A DNA stretch of 64,000 nt, from contig NZ_JAHXGQ010000002.1 of assembly GCF_019375475.1 (NCBI RefSeq), positions 62,001-126,000 on the forward strand. The letters run 5' to 3'. Position 1 is the first letter of the stretch, and each line of letters starts with the position of its first letter. Shown here one piece after another: positions 1 to 7,419 of the stretch. A model generated the notes under the pieces. The model was not told the origin of the DNA and searched no databases. It was given only the letters and a program-made list of their open reading frames with translations. Both the position numbers and the translations under genes were made by a program. The stretch comes from Saccharothrix obliqua. Its GTDB lineage: Bacteria > Actinomycetota > Actinomycetes > Mycobacteriales > Pseudonocardiaceae.

Positions 1-322
1 ATGCGCTCCAGGTGCCGGTGGCGGTGGTCGGTCCGCCCCCGGCGCGCGGTGTCGGCGGGCGGCGAGGACTCCGGTGGCATCCCCTGGGTGGTGCTCAACG
101 TGGTGCTCCCGCGTGGTTTCGGGGCCGGCGCGCGCCGGCGGGTGGTGTCGCCGCGGTGGTGCGGTCGACCGGGTGCCGCCCGGGTCGCGGCCTCGCACGG
201 GCCGGCGACCCGCGTCCGGGCGGTCACGGCAATCCCTTCCAGCCAAGCGAAAGCGTTGCCGCGGTGCCGCACCCGGACGCACGCGGTGCCACCGTTCGGC
301 GGTACCCGCGGCGGTGCTCGGT
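1..322. other. No supportable gene at the left edge
   Basis: Open frames exist in all three plus-strand phases, but none has a ribosome site, a recognisable domain or convincing codon phase, and no minus-strand frame of useful length is present. This could be the 3' end of a gene entering from the left, but no frame stands out. I assign nothing here. Confidence 0.4.
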
Positions 323-341
323 TTAGGGGAACCTAACCTAA
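323..341 (+). promoter_or_regulatory. Putative IdeR/DtxR iron box
   Basis: The sequence TTAGGGGAACCTAACCTAA matches 15 of 19 positions of the classical IdeR/DtxR consensus TTAGGTTAGGCTAACCTAA, with both outer half-site ends intact. It lies about 70 bp upstream of the plus-strand membrane-protein gene at 412, and no leftward gene starts within the window. Iron-dependent repression of that gene is therefore the simplest reading. Confidence 0.6.
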
Positions 342-411
342 GGAAGCGGTCTGGTCCAGCCTCCGCGATCTCTCCCACACCGATCACCGGCAGGCTCAGT
401 ACCCTCCGGAC

Positions 412-897
412 ATGTCCGATGACGGTCTGGTCGAACTGCGCCCCGTGGGCCGCGGCCCGAACCTGCTGTGGCGGCTGCTCAGCGTGGCGGCGGCGGCGAC
501 CGGTCCGGTCATCGCGTGGTTCGGCCACCGCGAGGCGGGCACCGACTCGGCGCAGTTCTACGTGGGCGGTGTGCTGGCGTTGTTCCTCGTGCCGACGGGG
601 ATCGGCATGTGGCGCGCCACCAGCCGCGCCCGGCGGCGGCTGCTGCGGCTCGACGCCGTCGGGTTACCCGCCGTCGGCGAGGTGCTGACGGCGGAGAGCG
701 ACGGCGGAGAGATGCCGGACGTGGTCATGGCGGTGCGGATCAGCGGCCCGGACGTGCCGCCGTTCGAGGTCACCGTCACCGCCCGACCCGGGCCCACCAC
801 CACACCGGGCTCCCGGCTCACCGTCCTGGTCGACCCGGCCGACGGCTCGTACCTGATCCGCGACTTCGACGACGCGGACTTCTTCCCCGGCGACTGA
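412..897 (+). CDS. Small membrane protein (DUF3592-like)
   Basis: A 161-residue protein. Two hydrophobic segments, at about residues 19-36 and 48-63, are separated by a short polar loop. A soluble C-terminal part follows with beta-rich sequence (PPFEVTVTARPG, RLTVLVDPADG), the arrangement of DUF3592-like small membrane proteins. No catalytic motif is visible. No clear Shine-Dalgarno precedes the ATG, so the start is taken as the first ATG of the frame. The iron box about 70 bp upstream suggests iron-repressed expression, which is an inference. It ends 7 bp before a convergent gene. Function unknown. Confidence 0.6.
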   Translation: MSDDGLVELRPVGRGPNLLWRLLSVAAAATGPVIAWFGHREAGTDSAQFYVGGVLALFLVPTGIGMWRATSRARRRLLRLDAVGLPAVGEVLTAESDGGEMPDVVMAVRISGPDVPPFEVTVTARPGPTTTPGSRLTVLVDPADGSYLIRDFDDADFFPGD

Positions 898-904
898 GCC
901 GGGC

Positions 905-1294
905 TCAGAGCGCCGGGGTCGGGCTGAGCACCCAGCGGCCGTCGTGCTCGACGACGTTGCAGGCGAAGGCGAAGACCCGATCGGCGTCCGACACCACGAC
1001 CTGCTGACGCCCCGTGGCACCCGTGCGCAGCGACACGGAGACATCGTGCAACCCGACGGCGTCCAACTCCGCGAGGTACGCGGCGGTGAACCGGTCCAGG
1101 TCCGCGGGCGCGTGGTCGAACAGGCCGCCCAGGGCGTCCGCGTCCCGGGAGTCGAGCGCGGCCTCCAACGCGGACGCCAGCGCCTCCGGCGACGCGGCGC
1201 CGGGCTCCGGCGCACCGGAGATCATCACCGCGAGGGCCAGGACCCAGCCCGCGATCACGGTGATCGAGACCAGCAGCACCACCTTCCGGCGCAC
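905..1294 (-). CDS. Membrane-anchored protein with NTF2-like extracellular domain
   Basis: About 129 residues: an N-terminal hydrophobic anchor (VVLLVSITVIAGWVLALAVM) followed by a domain of about 90 residues. That domain has the pattern of small actinobacterial NTF2-like or lumen proteins: helices with SPEALASALEAAL and a final HDGRWVLSP strand. I chose the GTG at 1294 because GGAGG sits 8 nt upstream of it. The frame also allows a GTG three codons earlier that overlaps this ribosome site. It lies downstream of the coiled-coil gene on the same strand with a 39-bp gap and could be the last gene of that operon. No enzymatic residues recognised. Confidence 0.6.
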   Translation of the reverse strand: MRRKVVLLVSITVIAGWVLALAVMISGAPEPGAASPEALASALEAALDSRDADALGGLFDHAPADLDRFTAAYLAELDAVGLHDVSVSLRTGATGRQQVVVSDADRVFAFACNVVEHDGRWVLSPTPAL

Positions 1295-1333
1295 GGGCTT
1301 CACCTCCTGCCGTGATCGGGTCGTCCGCGGTGC

Positions 1334-1999
1334 TCAGTCGCCGGGGGCCGACCTCCGGGCGAGTTCGGCCTCCAGGCGGCCGATGCGCTCCTCGTAGGCG
1401 GCGAGCGCGCCGAACCGGGCCCGGATGCGCGCGTGCTCGGCCATGACCTCGCGCACGAGGGACCGCGCGGCGGCGTCCTCCACCGGCGGCGGCACGTGGT
1501 GCTCGGCCGGCGGCTCGTCGGCGTGCGACCGCGCGCGGTCTCCCGCCGGCGACCCGTCCCCGGCCGGCGCACCCTCGACAGGCGGCTGCGGGCGACGGGC
1601 GACGGGCACCTCCTCCGCGGACGGTTGTTCGCGATCCCCTGCCGGCGACCCGCCTGCCGGGGATCGCCGGCGGTGGTCGGCCTCCAGGCCCGCCAGTCGC
1701 ACCTCCACCGCAGCCACCTGCTCCGGCACCAGCCGGGTGTGGTGCTCCAGGTTCTCCACCCGCACGCGCGTCTCCGCCAGCGCCGCCCGCAGCTCCGCGA
1801 TCTCGTCGCGCAGTTCGGCGACGTCCGCGCGCAGCGGGTCCGCCAGGCGCTCGGCGTGCTCGACCGCCCGCGCCGCGGCGTGGTCGGCCGCTCGCGCGGC
1901 GATGACCTCCACGCGCGGGCGGAGCCGCCGCCAGACCGGTGCGCCCGCGCGGGCGGCGGCGTGGCGCAGCGCGTCCTTGACCTTGTCCGGGTTGGTCAT
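1334..1999 (-). CDS. Coiled-coil protein in sialyltransferase-like operon
   Basis: 221 residues, rich in Ala, Arg and Glu. Residues about 50-110 form a heptad-like coiled coil (RADVAELRDEIAELRAALA and similar). A Pro/Gly/Ala-rich linker with repeated SPAGD motifs follows at about 110-165, then a second helical segment at the C terminus. The ATG overlaps the stop of the upstream glycosyltransferase-like gene by 4 bp (ATGA), so the two are translationally coupled. No signal peptide or enzymatic motif. The coupling suggests a partner or scaffold of the transferase, but this is inference; no family recognised. Confidence 0.65.
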   Translation of the reverse strand: MTNPDKVKDALRHAAARAGAPVWRRLRPRVEVIAARAADHAAARAVEHAERLADPLRADVAELRDEIAELRAALAETRVRVENLEHHTRLVPEQVAAVEVRLAGLEADHRRRSPAGGSPAGDREQPSAEEVPVARRPQPPVEGAPAGDGSPAGDRARSHADEPPAEHHVPPPVEDAAARSLVREVMAEHARIRARFGALAAYEERIGRLEAELARRSAPGD

Positions 2000-2679
2000 G
2001 GCAGCAGTTCGATCCTTCCCTCGGCGTGCCAGCGCCGGAGCAGCTCCGCCTCGCGTTCCAGGCGGTGTTCGGGGGTGACGTGCACCGCCGCGCCCCACGC
2101 GTGCTCGAACGTCGTCTGCACCGGGTTGTCTACAAGGGACATACCGGTCAACCGCGTTGTGGCGTGCGGGAAGAGTTCGGTCAGCACGTACGTGGCGAGC
2201 GTGCCGGTGGTCGACCACAGGGGTTCCCGGCGGTCCAGACCCAGCAGGTCGAGCAGCGGCAGCGTGAACTCGTAGTTCGACACCGGCGTGAAACCCAGGT
2301 CGGCGGGCCAGTGGCGCGGGATGTCCGCGCGTTCCCAGTGCAGCCGGCCGGGTTCGACCAGGAGGTAGAGGCGGTTGGTGTAGTCCGCGAACGTGTACGG
2401 GCTGGCGATCACGCCCCGGTGCAGCACCACCACGTCGCACCGCGTGCCCAGCGCGGCGCCGTCCAGCGCGAACGTGGTCATCCGCACCACGAGGTCGCTG
2501 CCGTCGATCAACCGGGCGCGGTCCGGGTCGCGCGGCATCGGCGCGTTGCCGACGATCGCGATCGTCCCCGGCGGGTCCACGCGCGCGTAGGAAGCGACCA
2601 GGTCGCGCAGCGCGGCCCTGCGGTCCACAGAGGACTCCGCCGGCGGCGCCGCGGCGGGCTCCCCGTACAGTCGTGTCAT
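1996..2679 (-). CDS. GT29-like (eukaryotic-type) sialyltransferase candidate
   Basis: 227 residues. Residues 39-68 read like the L-sialylmotif of glycosyltransferase family 29: IAIVGNAP followed by LIDGSDLVVRM, where known enzymes have VVGN...ID..D.V.R.N. Residues 155-181 resemble the S-motif, with WSTTGT followed by LTGMSL. Residues 205-210 fit the HxxxxE very-small motif. GT29 enzymes transfer CMP-sialic acid onto glycans; most described members are eukaryotic or viral, and most bacterial sialyltransferases belong to other families. It is shorter than animal enzymes and has no transmembrane anchor. neuA starts only 24 bp away divergently, and neuC/neuB lie beyond it. The start has no good ribosome site. 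The fold assignment is motif-based. Confidence 0.55.
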   Translation of the reverse strand: MTRLYGEPAAAPPAESSVDRRAALRDLVASYARVDPPGTIAIVGNAPMPRDPDRARLIDGSDLVVRMTTFALDGAALGTRCDVVVLHRGVIASPYTFADYTNRLYLLVEPGRLHWERADIPRHWPADLGFTPVSNYEFTLPLLDLLGLDRREPLWSTTGTLATYVLTELFPHATTRLTGMSLVDNPVQTTFEHAWGAAVHVTPEHRLEREAELLRRWHAEGRIELLP

Positions 2680-2703
2680 GAGACGGCGCCAGAGGACCGC
2701 ACC

Positions 2704-3462
2704 GTGACGGCACGCGAAGTGGTCGCGGTCGTCACGGCTCGCGGCGGCTCGGTCGGCTTCCCGCGCAAGAACGTCGCCCCGTTCCTGGGACGCCCCCTCG
2801 TCGCGCACGCGGTGTGGACGGCACGCCAAGCGGTGAGCGTGGACCGGGTGGTGGTCTCCACCGACGACGACGTGATCGCCGAGGCCGCGGTGGGCGAGGG
2901 GGCGCGGCTCGTGCGCCGGCCGCCGGAGCTGGCGACGGCGGACAGCCGGTCCGTGGACGCGGTGCTGCACGTCGCCGACGAACTCGCGCTGCGTGACGAC
3001 ACGCTGCTGCTCCTGGTGCAGCCCACGTCGCCGCTGCGGACCGCCGAGGACATCGACGCCTGCGTCCGCCTCCACGGCGACCGCGAGACCGGTTCCGTGG
3101 TGCAGATGACGGTCGTCGCGGACCACCACCCCTGGAAGGCGTGCGTGCTCGTCGACGGCGAGGTGCGGCCCACGCGCGACTGGTCCGACCTCGAAGCACC
3201 GCGCCAGGGGCTGCCCGAGGTGTTGCGGCCGACCGGCGGCGCGTACCTGGTCGGCGCGGGCGACCTCCGGACCTGGCGGCGGTTCTTCGTGCCCGACGTG
3301 GTGGCGCAGGTCGTGCCCGCCGAACGCGCGGTCGACGTCGACACGCGCGAAGACCTCGCGGTGGCGGCGGAACTGGCGCGGTCGCTGGGTTTCGGCTCAG
3401 GCGACACTCGGCTCACCCACCCACCGGTCCACGAAGCGCTTGTAGAGCGGCGGACGCCATAG
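2704..3462 (+). CDS. neuA: CMP-N-acylneuraminate cytidylyltransferase
   Basis: 252 residues. It activates a nonulosonic acid with CTP to the CMP-sugar used by sialyltransferases. The N terminus carries the nucleotide-binding signature VTARGGSVGFPRKNV (residues 10-24), equivalent to the AR.GSKG.P.KN motif of the family. Further on are VVSTDDDVIAEAA and LLLLVQPTSPLRTAEDID, typical of the cytidylyltransferase fold. I chose the GTG at 2704 because AGAGGA lies 7 nt upstream; the frame is open further upstream only as an antisense shadow. It is divergent from the GT29-like gene, and its last 66 bp overlap the 3' end of convergent neuC. Confidence 0.88.
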   Translation: MTAREVVAVVTARGGSVGFPRKNVAPFLGRPLVAHAVWTARQAVSVDRVVVSTDDDVIAEAAVGEGARLVRRPPELATADSRSVDAVLHVADELALRDDTLLLLVQPTSPLRTAEDIDACVRLHGDRETGSVVQMTVVADHHPWKACVLVDGEVRPTRDWSDLEAPRQGLPEVLRPTGGAYLVGAGDLRTWRRFFVPDVVAQVVPAERAVDVDTREDLAVAAELARSLGFGSGDTRLTHPPVHEALVERRTP

Positions 3463-4554
3463 CTCCTCCCCCTCGAACAGGGCGATGATCCGCTCGCACG
3501 CGCCGGGCACGCCGAACTCGTGCACACCCGGGTGGCGGGGCAGCGCGGCGGCCCGGCGGATGCCGTCCAGGACGGCGGTGCGCACGGCGGGCACCGTCAC
3601 CACGCCCACCGCGTCGGAGCGGTCGCGCTGGCGGGTGCCGACGTTCACGCTCGGCGTGCCCAGCACCGGCGCCTCGCGCACGCCGGCGGAGGAGTTGCCG
3701 ACCATGACGTCCGCGTTGCGCATGAGGGTCACGAAGTGCTCGAACCGCATCGACGGGATGCGGATGCAGCGATCACCGGTCAGCCGGTCCAACTGGTGGC
3801 GGACCTGGACGCAGCCCTCGTCGTTGTTGGGCTCGATCACCACCCAGGGGCGGTCGTCGGCCAGGACGGCGTCCACCACGGCCGCGGCCTGCTCGGAGAT
3901 GGAGTCGACCTCCGTGGTGACCGGGTGCATGATGAGCACGCCGTAGCGCTCGAACGGGATGGCGTACCGGGCGCGGACCTGGTCCAGCGGCGGCAGGCGG
4001 TGCGACGTCAGCACGTCGATCTCCGGGCTGCCGACCACGAACACCCGCTCGGTCTCCTCGCCCAGTTGCAGCAGCCGGGCGCGGGCGCTCTCGTTCGCGA
4101 CGAGGTGGACGTGCGCCTGCTTGGAGATGGAGTGGCGCAGGCTGTCGTCGATGGTGCCCGACACCTCGCCCCCTTCGATGTGCACGACCCGGATGTTGGC
4201 CAACGCGCCCACGAGCGCACCCGCCAGCGCCTCGACGCGGTCGCCGTGGACGACGATCGCGTCCGGCCGCTCCTCGTGCACCAGGCGCGTGAGCGCCTGG
4301 ACGGTGTTGGCCAGCACGAGGGCCATCGGCTCGCCCTCGACCTGGTTGTGGATCAGGTGGAGCCGTTGCAGGCCGGCGCGCTCCACCTCGTGCACGGTGT
4401 ACCCGTAGCGGCGCAACAAATGCATCCCGGTCACGACGATCCGGGCGGTGAGGTGCGCGCTGTCCTGGACGGCGAGCATGACCTCGCGCAGCTTGCTGAA
4501 ATCGGCACGCGTGCCCGTCACGAACAGCACCTCGCGCCGGTGGCGCTCAGCCAT
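3397..4554 (-). CDS. neuC: UDP-N-acetylglucosamine 2-epimerase (hydrolysing)
   Basis: 385 residues, the usual length for NeuC. It converts UDP-GlcNAc to free ManNAc (or a related sugar), the first committed step of sialic acid synthesis. The N-terminal GTRADFSKLR (residues 14-23), HGDRVEALAGALVGA, HIEGGEVSGTIDDSLRHSISK and the C-terminal GNSSAGVREAPVLGTPSVN are hallmark segments. These contain the catalytic Asp/Glu/His set of the hydrolysing, GT-B-fold epimerases. Its ATG overlaps the end of neuB by 8 bp, so the two form an operon. It could act on another UDP-HexNAc; the sequence does not settle substrate detail. Confidence 0.88.
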   Translation of the reverse strand: MAERHRREVLFVTGTRADFSKLREVMLAVQDSAHLTARIVVTGMHLLRRYGYTVHEVERAGLQRLHLIHNQVEGEPMALVLANTVQALTRLVHEERPDAIVVHGDRVEALAGALVGALANIRVVHIEGGEVSGTIDDSLRHSISKQAHVHLVANESARARLLQLGEETERVFVVGSPEIDVLTSHRLPPLDQVRARYAIPFERYGVLIMHPVTTEVDSISEQAAAVVDAVLADDRPWVVIEPNNDEGCVQVRHQLDRLTGDRCIRIPSMRFEHFVTLMRNADVMVGNSSAGVREAPVLGTPSVNVGTRQRDRSDAVGVVTVPAVRTAVLDGIRRAAALPRHPGVHEFGVPGACERIIALFEGEELWRPPLYKRFVDRWVGEPSVA

Positions 4555-5611
4555 CCGTCAGGTCACTCCAGTCGACCTGCCGGTCGGCTGCCAGGTCGCG
4601 GGTGGCGCGCCTGCCCAGCACCCGCTCGTAGTCCACGGCCTTGATCGGGCCGGTGCCGGGCCGCTTGACCCACGTGTTGTCCTTCGTCAGCTCCGCGCCC
4701 GCGGCCACCGGGGCGGTGGTCACCACGCACGCGTAGGCGAAGTCGATCGTCGGCTGCTCGACGGGGAGGATTTCCTTCGTGCCGCCCAGGGCGGCGTGGA
4801 TCAGCCGCGACCCGCGCACGAGTTCGGCGAACTCCGCGGGCGTGGAGGACACCGCGATGTCCGGCCCCGGCCACGACATGTCGGACGTGAAGTGGCGCTC
4901 CAGCACGCTCGCGCCGAGGGGTACCGCGCCCAGGCACGGGTAGATCGAGGTGGTGTGGTCCGACAGGCCGAGCACCGCGTCCGGGAACGCACCGGCGAGT
5001 TGCCCCATCGCGCCCAGGCGCACCAGCTCCGGTGGCGTCGGGTAGACCGACGTGCAGTGCAGCAGCGCGAACCCCACCCCGGCCGCGCGCAGGATCTCGA
5101 CGGCGGGCTCCACCGACGCCACGTCGTTCATGCCCGTGGAGAGGATGACCGGCTTGCCGAGCCCGGCGATGTGCCGGACCAGGGGGTAGTTGTTGCACTC
5201 CCCGGAGCCGATCTTGTAGGCGGCGACGTCGAGCGCCGCCAACCGGTCCGCCGCGGCGCGCGAGAACGGCGTGGACAGGAAGATCATGCCGCGTTCCTCG
5301 GCGTGCGCCTTCAGCTCCCGCTCGGCCTCCGCCGAGAGCGCGCAGCGCCGCATCATCGCGTAGATCGGCTCGTCGGCGTTGCCGGGCACCACGTCGTTCG
5401 GGATCATCTCGTCCTCGACCACGTGGGTCTGGAACTTCACGCACTCCACGCCGGCGTCGGCCGCGTCGTCGACCATCCGGTGCGCCTTGTCCGGGTCGCC
5501 CTCGTGGTTGATGCCGATCTCGGCGATGACCAGCGGCGGGTGCGCCGGCCCCACCGGGCGACCGCCGATGTGGAACTCGGGCAGGGTTTCGGACGCGGTT
5601 GCAGCGGTCAT
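4547..5611 (-). CDS. neuB: N-acetylneuraminate (nonulosonate) synthase
   Basis: 354 residues. It condenses ManNAc (or an analogue) with phosphoenolpyruvate to a nine-carbon sialic acid. Visible motifs are AEIGINHEGDPDKA (30-43), VKFQTH (58-63), FLSTPFSR, YKIGSGECNN, LSTGMNDV, LHCTSVYPTP and LGLSDHT, followed by a C-terminal SAF domain (about 295-354, TAPVAAGAELTKDN.....RPGTG). I chose the ATG at 5611 because GGAG precedes it at a suitable distance. An in-frame ATG at 5668 would place the conserved leader element inside the protein. It is the first gene of the neuB-neuC operon. Confidence 0.9.
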   Translation of the reverse strand: MTAATASETLPEFHIGGRPVGPAHPPLVIAEIGINHEGDPDKAHRMVDDAADAGVECVKFQTHVVEDEMIPNDVVPGNADEPIYAMMRRCALSAEAERELKAHAEERGMIFLSTPFSRAAADRLAALDVAAYKIGSGECNNYPLVRHIAGLGKPVILSTGMNDVASVEPAVEILRAAGVGFALLHCTSVYPTPPELVRLGAMGQLAGAFPDAVLGLSDHTTSIYPCLGAVPLGASVLERHFTSDMSWPGPDIAVSSTPAEFAELVRGSRLIHAALGGTKEILPVEQPTIDFAYACVVTTAPVAAGAELTKDNTWVKRPGTGPIKAVDYERVLGRRATRDLAADRQVDWSDLTDG

Positions 5612-5643
5612 GTTCCACTCCGGTCGACGAAATGCGGGATCGG

Positions 5644-5719
5644 GGACGCCGACCAGACTTCCCGGCACACCATGACCAGCTCGCTGCCGAGCGGATCAGC
5701 GGGCAGACCGTACCCGGCG
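5644..5719 (-). promoter_or_regulatory. Conserved neuB leader element (shared with acyltransferase leader)
   Basis: On the minus strand this holds block B (CGCCGGGTAC, 5719-5710), a hairpin (GCTCG/CGAGC, 5692-5679) and a 31-nt block A at 5674-5644. Block A contains GCCGGGAAGTCTGGTCGGC, which can fold as a short hairpin. Block A matches 30 of 31 positions at 23106-23076, and block B is repeated at nearly the same spacing upstream of the acyltransferase gene. It sits 32 nt before the neuB ATG. I do not recognise a named riboswitch; an RNA regulatory element or a shared promoter module is inferred. Confidence 0.5.
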
Positions 5720-6064
5720 GGCCCGCATCCCTGTCAAGCCGCGCGCCGGCCGGCCGAGCCGGTGTTTCGTCACGACCACCCCGACCCGTTCCCGCTCCCC
5801 ACCGGGGCCGTGCGACTACCGAGCGTCAGTCAGCGTCCGTCAGCGTCCGTCCACGGGGGTGGTGACCAGCGATGACCGCCCCGCTACCCCGGGTGTGCGC
5901 GGTGGTGCCGCGGCGGGTGGTCCGACCACCACGCGATCGCACCGCGCGGCGATCGCAAGGTGATCGCAAGGTCCCGGGGGCGCGGTGGCGGTCGGCAGAA
6001 CACCCGCGGCACTGCCAGGATGCCGGGCGCACCCTGCCCACAACGAAAGTCGGACCACCGCGCC

Positions 6065-6259
6065 GTGACCGCGATCCCAGGCGACCAAGACCCCTCCACG
6101 CTCCAGTTGATCTGCGACAACTGCGGGCGGACCATGCTGCTCGACCCGCCATCGGCCCACTGGTGGTCGTTGTGGGAACAGGCGCTCATCGCGGGTTGGC
6201 AGGGCTTCAACAGACGCGTCGGCCCGCACACGTGCGCCCACTGCGTGGACGGCGGCTGA
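6065..6259 (+). CDS. Small zinc-ribbon-like protein
   Basis: 64 residues starting at a GTG (6065). The mature sequence has two CxxC knuckles, ICDNCGR near residue 17 and HTCAHC near the C terminus. They flank a Trp-rich middle (HWWSLWEQALIAGW), as expected of a small zinc ribbon. The upstream ribosome site is weak, and the longer in-frame upstream extension is Arg/Gly-rich and unconvincing. The flanking 400 bp to the left hold no other gene. No close family recognised; probably a nucleic-acid- or protein-binding accessory. Confidence 0.5.
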   Translation: MTAIPGDQDPSTLQLICDNCGRTMLLDPPSAHWWSLWEQALIAGWQGFNRRVGPHTCAHCVDGG

Positions 6260-6443
6260 GCCCGGTCGGAGGTGCGACCCGCTCCACAGCCCCGCGTCAC
6301 GGGCCGCACCACCACCATCATCACTCGACGCGACCGGGCCGGCCCTGACGATCACCTGACGATCGCCGCCCGCCGCGGACCGGGTGTGGCGGAGGTGCGG
6401 AACGGGCACTCCCGCGCGGTACCCATTGCCGATGGGAGGTCCC

Positions 6444-6845
6444 GTGTCACCAAGTCGATTAGCCCGGACCCTGACGGCGTTGGCCGTCCTGCTGGTCACC
6501 CCGCTGACCGCCCCGCTGCCGGCGACGGCCGGCCCGACGTCGATCACGTCGATCCAGGTCCGCTACAACCCCGGCGACGCCGATCCCGAACACGGCCCCA
6601 ACTCGTTCGTCATCACGGCCAGTGACTGCCCGCGCCAGTGGTACCTCCAGTACCAGTGGGGCGAGAACGCGGGCCGCATCCAGCCGAAGTGCCAGGGTGA
6701 GACGACGGTGGTCTCACTCGCCCCGCTGGGTTCCGCCGAGTACCCGCTCAAGTGGCGGAGCTGTTACATCGCCATCTGGCGCTACCCTCCGTTGATCACG
6801 CCCATCTGCGGCAGCTACCGCGAGGACGTCGTGCTCACCAGCTGA
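6444..6845 (+). CDS. Small secreted protein
   Basis: 133 residues. The N terminus is a typical Sec signal peptide: basic SPSRLARTL, hydrophobic TALAVLLVTPLTAPL, then a PATAG cleavage-like site. The mature part of about 100 residues carries four cysteines (in DCPRQW, PKCQGE, RSCYIA, PICGSY), consistent with two disulfides, and is rich in Trp/Tyr. GGGAGG lies just before the GTG at 6444, while an ATG 12 bp earlier would place that ribosome site inside the gene. It resembles small exported proteins of actinomycetes of unknown function. A strong hairpin follows 8 bp after the stop. Confidence 0.6.
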   Translation: MSPSRLARTLTALAVLLVTPLTAPLPATAGPTSITSIQVRYNPGDADPEHGPNSFVITASDCPRQWYLQYQWGENAGRIQPKCQGETTVVSLAPLGSAEYPLKWRSCYIAIWRYPPLITPICGSYREDVVLTS

Positions 6846-6853
6846 TCCCCCGA

Positions 6854-6884
6854 CCGTCCACCCGGCCACCGGTCGGGTGGACGG
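6854..6884 (+). terminator. Hairpin terminator after secreted protein gene
   Basis: A perfect 11-bp stem (CCGTCCACCCG / CGGGTGGACGG) with a 9-nt loop starts 8 bp after the stop at 6845. There is no U tract, which is common for actinomycete terminators. Confidence 0.6.
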
Positions 6885-6982
6885 CCACGCCGCGCGGTGC
6901 CCCGCCCGCGCCTCCCCCTGCCGCCGCCCGTTCCTCCCCGGCTCGCGCCGACCGGACATGCGCCGCCACCGGCTCCATCCCG

Positions 6983-7174
6983 CCCCGGTCCCGTCCACCG
7001 CACCCGCCTGGCCTCCCGCGCCCACCCGGCCTGCCGCCCCGGTCCCGTCCGCCACACCACCCGGCCTGCCGCACCCACCCGGCCAGCCGCACCCGCTCGG
7101 CCTGCCGCCCCGGCCCCGTCCACCGCACCACCCGGCCAGCCGCACCCACCCGGCCTGCCGCCCCGGTCCGGCCC
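6983..7174. repeat. Degenerate GC-rich minisatellite
   Basis: The module CCCCGGYCCSGYCC recurs at about 6983, 7037, 7108 and 7161. Between the copies are degenerate 18-bp steps of the form CACCCRCYCGGCCNGCCG. The spacings (about 54, 71 and 53 bp) are close to multiples of 18. Reading frames through it give only Pro/Ala-rich or Gly/Arg-rich low-complexity sequence, so I treat the 6885-7419 stretch as non-coding. Confidence 0.6.
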
Positions 7175-7419
7175 GTACCGACAAGGCGTGCCCCCGCGCC
7201 CTTCTCCGCCCCGCTCGACCCGGTCGAGTGCGGTGGGGCTCAGCGGCGACGTGGTGGCGGCGAGGCGGCGTCGGCGGCGGACTCCGGTCGGGCCGAGCGG
7301 GTGCGGTGGCGGGGTTCGGAGTGGTGGTCGACACTGCGCGCGGGGGCGGGTCCGGAGTTGCGGGAGCGCTAAACTGTGCGCACGGCTGTGCCGTGCGGCA
7401 CGGCGAGAACGGGGAAACA

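Noticed and set aside
1..336. Open frame from the first base
   Set aside because: No ribosome site can be seen, composition is Arg/Gly/Ala-rich in all phases, and no domain is recognisable.
5644..5719. Cobalamin riboswitch in the neuB leader
   Set aside because: GGGAAG-YC-GGT resembles part of the cobalamin riboswitch core, but there is no GCCACTG B12 box and no matching P3-P6 layout, and the downstream genes are not corrinoid genes.
5826..6259. Longer gene upstream of the zinc-ribbon protein
   Set aside because: The extension before 6065 is Arg/Gly/Pro-rich without ribosome site; only the last 64 codons have plausible protein sequence.
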